From Craterostigma plantagineum (lineage: Eukaryota > Streptophyta > Magnoliopsida > Lamiales > Linderniaceae): a stretch of DNA of 64,000 nt. Of this stretch, positions 57,886 through 64,000 are shown piece after piece. Position numbers and translations under genes: made by a program. The stretch lies in the NCBI GenBank assembly GCA_027422505.1, contig JAPQWV010000002.1:27630501-27694500 (forward strand), in the 5' to 3' direction. The notes below the pieces were generated by a model. It ran no database searches. It worked only from the letters and a program-made list of their open reading frames with translations, and was not told the origin of the DNA. How positions within the stretch are numbered: position 1 is the stretch's first letter; each line of letters opens with the position of its first letter.

Positions 57886-60149
57886 AATAATAATAATTAA
57901 GTATGCCGAGATTAGAAATACCCATGTTTCGCCAAGCTCTCTAGGCGCTATGTGAACGCCTAATTAATACGTATAAAATTTTATAACATTTATCTTTATC
58001 TTTCTAATTTATTAAGGGAGATCAGCTTAGAGTAACTCTTCTGAAATTGATTGGTACCACAACCATATAATTACTAATTTACCCTTAATTTGAAATATAT
58101 TATTTTTCTATCCTTTAAAGTCAGTTTTATACACTTAAAAATAATATAAATTCAAATATATATTATATTTTCACATCTGTAAACTTACTTAATATTATAT
58201 TTATGGAGGCACATACTTTGTGTTTGCTAAATCATTGTGCAATAAAAAGGAGAGTTGAGTTTCGAATTAGTTGTTTTTTCAACTTTCATGTATGGGTTGA
58301 AGATGAGTCGAGCCGGCTCGACAAAAGCTTGGGTCGAGCACATTTATGTCGAGCTAGAGCTTGAGCCCACATAAGAGTTCGAAATTCGAAAGGTCGCGAA
58401 AAAGCTCTCGATATTTTTTTATATAATTTTATATTTTCTAAATAAATATATTAATTAATTTTTGTTTAAAAGCTCGAGCTTTTTAAAGAAAGGCGAAGTG
58501 CAAAGGCCCCCAGGGAGTGGTTCGAAGGAAGAGTACTGCGGAGTGCTCGAGCGGAAGAACAAGAAAAAAGTACAACTCTTAGGGTTAGGCGGTTATTATA
58601 GACATACTAAACAAATATGTCTTTATATCAATCAATCTACTTTATACAACAGTTTATTAAAATCCTTGTACATATAGATCGGCGTATCAAACGAGCACCA
58701 ATGGTCTTTACATAAGTCATTGGACATGGAAAAGGCCTCCGCCCGAAAGCTGCAAAACAACCTGCGATAATGACCAAAAGTCCCCGACGACAAAGGAACA
58801 GTGAAGAAGAGGCTTCTGAAAAGCGAGGGATGCGATAGACAACATGGAAGAGATGGAAGAAAAGCGAGGAATGAGCTTCCGATGGAGTTGTGTTCTGAAG
58901 ATTGCATACTGCTGTGAGCCTTTGTCAGTTCATAGGACCTTTTCTTTCATCAAATTAGTTATTATATGTTCGTGATTGAGAGTGAGAATGATTCTTTACT
59001 TGGACTTGAGATTGGTTAGGGATTTATATTTCTATTCCGAGTTCATTCTATTCGACTCGATTATATATATTTTATGCAAATGAGTGTTCATTGCCTTGAG
59101 GAAAGACTTGCTCTTTGATTATTCTCGTTGCCGTGCCGTGGAAACTGTATCTCTTCCTTAAAAAAAATACTGTCATTGAATTTATATGATACTTATATGA
59201 GTTTATAAATGACGGTCTAATTTATTTTAAATGATAAAAATAATACCGTCATATAAACTAAATGATAATTTAATATAAAGTTATTGAATATTATAAACGA
59301 TGGCCTACTTTATTTTAAAAATTGCAAAAAGGTTTATAAACCCATTGATAGAGTTTTACAGAAATTAAATGATCTTATTCTAATTTAGTTCAATGATCAT
59401 CAAATTCATCATTATATAAATTAACTGATCATTTAATGTAAATCAAACGACTGTATTTTAATTCAAACTTTTAACTTTTATATGATTAAAATGAGCGTTT
59501 TTCATAAGAAAATTCGGAGTTGGTTCGTTTTCGTTTGTTCTGGATCGAAAACTCGAGCTTAAAAGAAAATCTCGTTCATATACTTAAAGTGATTATTTCT
59601 TTTATTTTGATAGTTGAAAGAAAGATTTTGTACCAGTTGGGAGATTGTTTCGCTCATGAGATAAGCCGAGCAATTAAATGAGTGGTAACTGGATGAATGT
59701 TTTTTTCTTAAATATTGATAATGATGATATTATATAAGATTTCAACTTATGAAGACTCAAAAAACAACAAAGGTAATTTCTACGGTAATTTTAAATTGTA
59801 TTTTACATTTCATCTTTGTCTTTTTTCTTTGCCTAACCTCATACGATATCGTAGGACCCCCCAGTTTGTTTTTAGGTTGAAACTCTCAATTTTCTAATTG
59901 AACTCTCTCTTTCTGTATATGTTCATTACAATTGAAAAAAAAAATCTCCAATTGAAGCCTTCTAAAAAGAAGACTGCGCAAAAGATATGTTCAAGATTTG
60001 AGATTTATTAGTCAATAAAATATACGCATGGGTCGTTGCATGTTCTTATATGTTGAATGAGCTTTTTCATATATATGAATTGTGTATGGTGACGCATCAT
60101 CTCAATCTAAAACCTGAATTTAAAACAAAACTCAGAAAAATATAGGGGA
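57886..60149. other. Intergenic, no gene seen
   Basis: AT-rich. At 58300-58490 there are GAGCTCGAGC-like repeats of the kind seen in hAT fragments; 58490-58910 is less AT-rich but shows no recognisable protein or RNA. Confidence 0.45.
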
Positions 60150-60605
60150 AAATTCCTTATACCAACTGATTTTGCTATTATACCAGAAATTGAGAAAATT
60201 ATTCCATTTATTTTCGTTATTATACCAGTAAATATTGTTATTCTGATTCTAAACAGCGAAATTAAATAATATACCAATTAATTTTTGCAATTATACCCGA
60301 AATTGTGGAAATTATATCGTTTGTTTTCGTTATTATACCATCTATCTTTGTTGTTATACCATCTATTTTCTTAATTGTACCAATAATACAACTATTTTAA
60401 TTTTATACAGCAAAATTAGAGATTATACCAACTAATTTTGCTATTATACCAGAAATTGTAGATATTATACCTTCTATATTATGGTTCAGTTTTGTTGGTA
60501 TAATAACGATAACAGTTGGTATAATTTCCAATTTAACATTATTCTGTTGGTATAACTAGAATAACAGTTGGTATAATAATCAAAACATTTGGTACGATGT
60601 CCAAT
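60150..60605. repeat. TTATACCA / TGGTATAA motif array
   Basis: About ten TTATACCA-type motifs in one direction up to about 60475, then about five TGGTATAA motifs in the other, interleaved with TTTTCGTTA. This inverted layout resembles subterminal arrays of a nonautonomous DNA element; no TIR or target duplication was fixed. Confidence 0.5.
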
Positions 60606-60741
60606 TATTTTAGGAAAGAGTATTTCCATCCGTTCACTGTTTGGGGTATTAATTACACAACTTTTTCGCAGATGATACTAAAAGTAAGAATTTTTTGCTA
60701 CGAGTGCTGAACAGGAAGTTTAAACTTCAAAATGGACCGAT

Positions 60742-61022
60742 TGTTAAGTGACCACTTTTCCTAAAAGGTTAACCCTGAAGGGAGTGCATCACTTTTTAAT
60801 TTATATAATTTATTTTCATCACGCCCTCTCACGTCTAGGCTGATTTCTCTATTATCTAGCCTTAGACGTGCAACTCTCATAAATGGGTGGTCGTGAGGAT
60901 TCGTACCCAGGACCTACAGGTTCCTAAGCTCTGATACCACTGGTAATAATGACCACTTTTCCTAAAATGTTAACCCTGAAGGGAGTGCATCACTTTGTAA
61001 TTTATATAATTTATTTCCAACA
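60742..61022 (-). mobile_element. Complete TRIM retroelement, 281 bp
   Basis: Two LTRs of about 80 bp (60742-60821 and 60941-61022; TG...CA on the minus strand) share AAAGTGATGCACTCCCTTCA. On the minus strand the primer site TGGTATCAGAGC (60928-60939) is complementary to initiator tRNA-Met, and GAGAGGGCG precedes the 3' LTR as purine tract. CCGAT and CTGAT flank it. No coding capacity. Confidence 0.88.
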
Positions 61023-62408
61023 CTGATAATGAATTTGCCCAAAATATATGCATTTAAAAATCTTGAAATCGTCGATGCAAAAGGGGGGCCTCCCAAAGCT
61101 TGTTTGCTTGACTGGCCTTTTGCTTCGCCTGTTGTTTTGTTCGTATATACATCACTTAAATAAATAAATAAATAAATAGTACGCAAAAGAAACAAAATAA
61201 AATCATTTGCAGGCAAAAGGATAACTTCTGCATTGATCCGTGGAAAACCAAAACACTAAATTTATTTTTTTGGTAAAGTACGACCACTAAACCCTATTTT
61301 ATACAAATGACAAGTAACAATTCATTTCACAGCTTTTGTATCGATGGACTACAGAAATGAAACAAGAGGGAATGGCATACTCTCTATTTCACCAAAAAAT
61401 AAATGCATGAAGAAAGAAAACTCGATTATTCACTATCTGGAAGTTCAATCGTAATTTATTATGATTGTCGTATAATAAATAATAAAGATATTCTTTCGAG
61501 GGCTCGTAAATTCTATGAAGTGTCCATTCTACAATGCTACCAATCATGCAACTTTAAAATAATAATATATGTAATTTGTCTGTAAGTAATAATTGCAAGA
61601 AATGAAGCAAAGAGAGAAATTTATTACTATTTGTTTGAATATCATATTAAAATGGTTCCCGGCGTGCGCAAGAACAAACAAACACCCACGAATTCGTTCG
61701 CTGCCATTGAATAAAGCTATATACTTCCAAAAATTTATTCTTGAAGCATTTATATCTATATAGTATATACTACAGTACAGACACGAATAGTAGTGCCATT
61801 GAAATATTATTAAATCACAAGAATCCATTTCACTGAAAGCTCTGTCAATCCTCAACGGATTCTTTTGAATGCTGATTCGTTTATCCATAAAAGTGTTAGA
61901 ATACAATTTATCCATTTATTTCGCTTGTGGGTCATCTTATTTCTCCCTGAGGACCCCTTCGGAATTATTTTAATTAATTTCCAAAAAAAAAAACTAAATT
62001 CAAGGCCGTGTAGAAATGATTATGGTAATCCAAAAAATAGTAATATGCATTATTATAATAATAATAATATTGATTTTAGACCATTCAAAAAATCAAACAT
62101 CAATTGCTTTTTCTTTGTCAAACTGAAAACAATTCTACAATGCAACTATTGTAAAGACTGCTATATATTATGATGAGTCATGCTCATGCACGATAACAAT
62201 CAATATGATATATTATAAGATTTAACACGCCCACAAAATCTCCACTTAATTTAATTATTTACAAAAGCGCCGACCATCATTAATATCATCTTTCTTAACT
62301 CACAGTAGGCGAATATATGAAAAACAAAAGGGAAAAGGAACAAACAAAGGTAGTTTTCGAAGCAACCATCCATCCATTAAAAGAACCTACTTGTTTTCGC
62401 CCATTTAA
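61023..62408. other. Intergenic, 3' flank of GA20-oxidase
   Basis: AT-rich with no gene seen. The part nearest 62408 should include the GA20-oxidase 3' UTR. Confidence 0.5.
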
Positions 62409-63756
62409 TTAAATCTTCCTTTCTTCGATTATCCATTTAGAGAAGAACTCAAGGGTGTTCATATCAGCCCTATAATGTTTCTGCGTAAACTCAAGCAAAT
62501 CCTCCCACGTAAAATCTGGATAAAGTCTACTAGGGTTTTCTGATCCTCCTCCGGCGGCGGCGGCGGCGCCTCCGCCGTCCACCACCAACCCACGTGGAGG
62601 CTCCACCACCTTATCTTTCTTCGGACACAGGAAAAAAGCCAGCGACTTCCTCTGACACTTTTCGTTCACCACCGCCCTGTGAAGGCAACTCTTGTATATC
62701 CCATTCGATAACGCCTGTGATCGACAATAAATAAATATAAAAGCCATTTATTTGCCTACTACAATACAAACTAAATAATACTTATTTATTTTATTACCAT
62801 GAAAGTGTCTCCTATGTTGACCACAAAGGCATCGAAATTAGGGCAAATAGATCTCCATTCACCTTCAACAAACACTTGCAAACCGCCCACGCTGTCTTGG
62901 TGGAGTATCGTAAGAGAAGTCGGGTCGCAGTGGGGCCCAGTGCCTAACGTGTCCTCGGGTTTCTTGCAAGGCGGGTAATAATTCAACCTCATTATCGATT
63001 CGTTTTCTTCGAAGAAATTTCTGAAATACGCTCCCCCTACTCCGAGGCTCAACCCTAGCAGCTCCATTATCCCCAGCGAAAGCTTGTTCATTTCTTCGCA
63101 GTAGTCTTGATACACTCTCCTACATTGTAGTAATAAAATCAATCACATGCGAAAAAAAATGTAGTACAACATAATATAGTCATGAAAACATACGATTTGA
63201 TATTTAGTTCTTACCCTAACTGAGAATAACCTTGGCCCAAAGTCCCCTCGAAGTAATCCTCGACGACCCTCGAAGAAGAAGAAGACTGATGAGTGTAATG
63301 AAAGGACAAAGTTTCCTTCCATGGAAGCTTCGAAGAAAACCTCCCAGTGAAGCTACTTGCATAGCCACAGTGTTCGCCGGGCTTTCTCTGAGCCCGTTGC
63401 TTTTCACGAACGGGCTGGTCAAAGAAAAGGTCCATGCAAGAATGGGCTTCGGAGATTAGGGTCGGGTCGACCCGGTGATTGACCACCAAGAAGAACCCGT
63501 GGGTCGTGCAAGCTTCTCTTATGAGGTTGGCAGCTCTTAGGGTGGCGATTGGGTCGCTGGAGAAGAAACCGCCCAAGTCTATGAGTGGGACTTTGAGCTC
63601 CTTTGGCGGGTTCGGGCCGGGCTTTTCGTTTTCAGGCCATAGGAATTGCTTTGGTACGTTCGGGCAGTGGTTTAGTTTCTTTGCATCGAAGGTTAGCGGC
63701 GAAGCGTCGCCGTTTATCGCGTAAGTCTTGGTGATAGTCATTATTGCATATGTCAT
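62409..63756 (-). CDS. GA20ox: Gibberellin 20-oxidase, about 384-389 aa, three exons
   Basis: A cytosolic 2-oxoglutarate/Fe(II) dioxygenase that oxidises C-20 of GA12/GA53 to give GA9/GA20, a controlling step of gibberellin synthesis. Exons 63756-63215, 63119-62798 and 62714-62409 join in frame. Landmarks: [25 protein letters not shown], then [12 protein letters not shown] (the LPWKET motif of GA20-oxidases), [20 protein letters not shown] (NYYPxCxxP), [13 protein letters not shown] with iron-binding His and Asp, and CLHRAVVN with the second His and the 2-oxoglutarate Arg. The C-terminal exon has an Ala/Gly-rich insert (GGGAAAAAGGG). The start may be 63756 or the second Met at 63741, which better fits the family. 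Intact. Confidence 0.93.
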
Positions 63757-63904
63757 ATATATTTGTGTTTATGTGTTTGCGTGTGTATATATATTAGATA
63801 TGTGTGTGAGAATGAGAAATATATTCGAAGGAAAACTTTTGAGGGATGTGATGAAAGAAAAGCCAAGGCGATGCCGTTCATTTGGTGAGCCCTTATTTAT
63901 GAAT

Positions 63905-63913
63905 CTTTATATA
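63905..63913 (-). promoter_or_regulatory. TATA box of GA20-oxidase gene
   Basis: On the minus strand TATATAAAG lies about 150-165 bp before the start codon. Confidence 0.55.
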
Positions 63914-64000
63914 ACAAAACGAAATTGTTTGGATTTGCAATTCGGGGCTTGTGGGAATTTTTTATTACAAAAGAGGAGGTAAGGTAATGTGAGGAAGTCC

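Noticed and set aside
58490..58910. Less AT-rich stretch that might hide a gene
   Set aside because: No frame gives a recognisable protein and no RNA gene structure is evident.

Overview
This window is nuclear DNA from a flowering plant. Its genes carry GT/AG introns, the proteins belong to plant families (ERF, NAC, beta-expansin, gibberellin 20-oxidase, PPR, GT47), and the gene-poor DNA is full of plant transposons (hAT, MULE, CACTA, Stowaway, TRIM and Tat-like LTR elements). The families fit a eudicot. I cannot name the species; an asterid is a weak guess.

Layout. 0-1.5 kb: 3' part of a nuclear poly(A)-binding protein gene. 1.85-3.49 kb: transposons nested four deep. 4.29-12.20 kb: a complete 7.9 kb Mutator-like element (TIRs plus target duplication) with a decayed Ulp1-like protease gene facing a decayed mudrA-type transposase. 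12.6-13.2 and 20.4-20.9 kb: two ERF transcription factors, with MITEs between. 25.3-27.6 kb: intact beta-expansin. 29.2-29.8 kb: PLAT-domain pseudogene. 32.6-34.2 kb: VND-like NAC pseudogene. 34.4-35.2 kb: rearranged TRIM-like element. 38.1-40.9 kb: CACTA deletion derivative. 41.2-41.4 kb: miRNA-like or mirtron-like hairpin. 42.7-44.3 kb: intact PPR gene (OTP70 type). 45.3-52.3 kb: glucuronate 4-epimerase relic split by a 6.3 kb LTR element. 55.6-57.2 kb: GT47 glycosyltransferase. 60.7-61.0 kb: small TRIM. 62.4-63.8 kb: gibberellin 20-oxidase.

The most interesting unit is the LTR element at 45,873-52,145. Its two 684-bp LTRs differ at one base that I found, it has a GGGAT target duplication, and PBS and PPT place it on the minus strand. 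It has no recognisable gag-pol. Its only clear gene runs antisense to it: a three-exon, fully open gene of about 600 codons with its own TATA box, an N-terminal region like the 'putative gypsy type transposon' domain (PF04195) and a C-terminal coiled coil. Three kinds of tandem repeat lie between this gene and the 3' LTR.

The host genes do not form a pathway. They are independent genes, some for cell wall and growth (expansin, GT47, epimerase relic, GA20-oxidase), separated by mobile DNA. Four gene copies (PLAT, NAC, epimerase, Ulp-like) carry clear disabling lesions.
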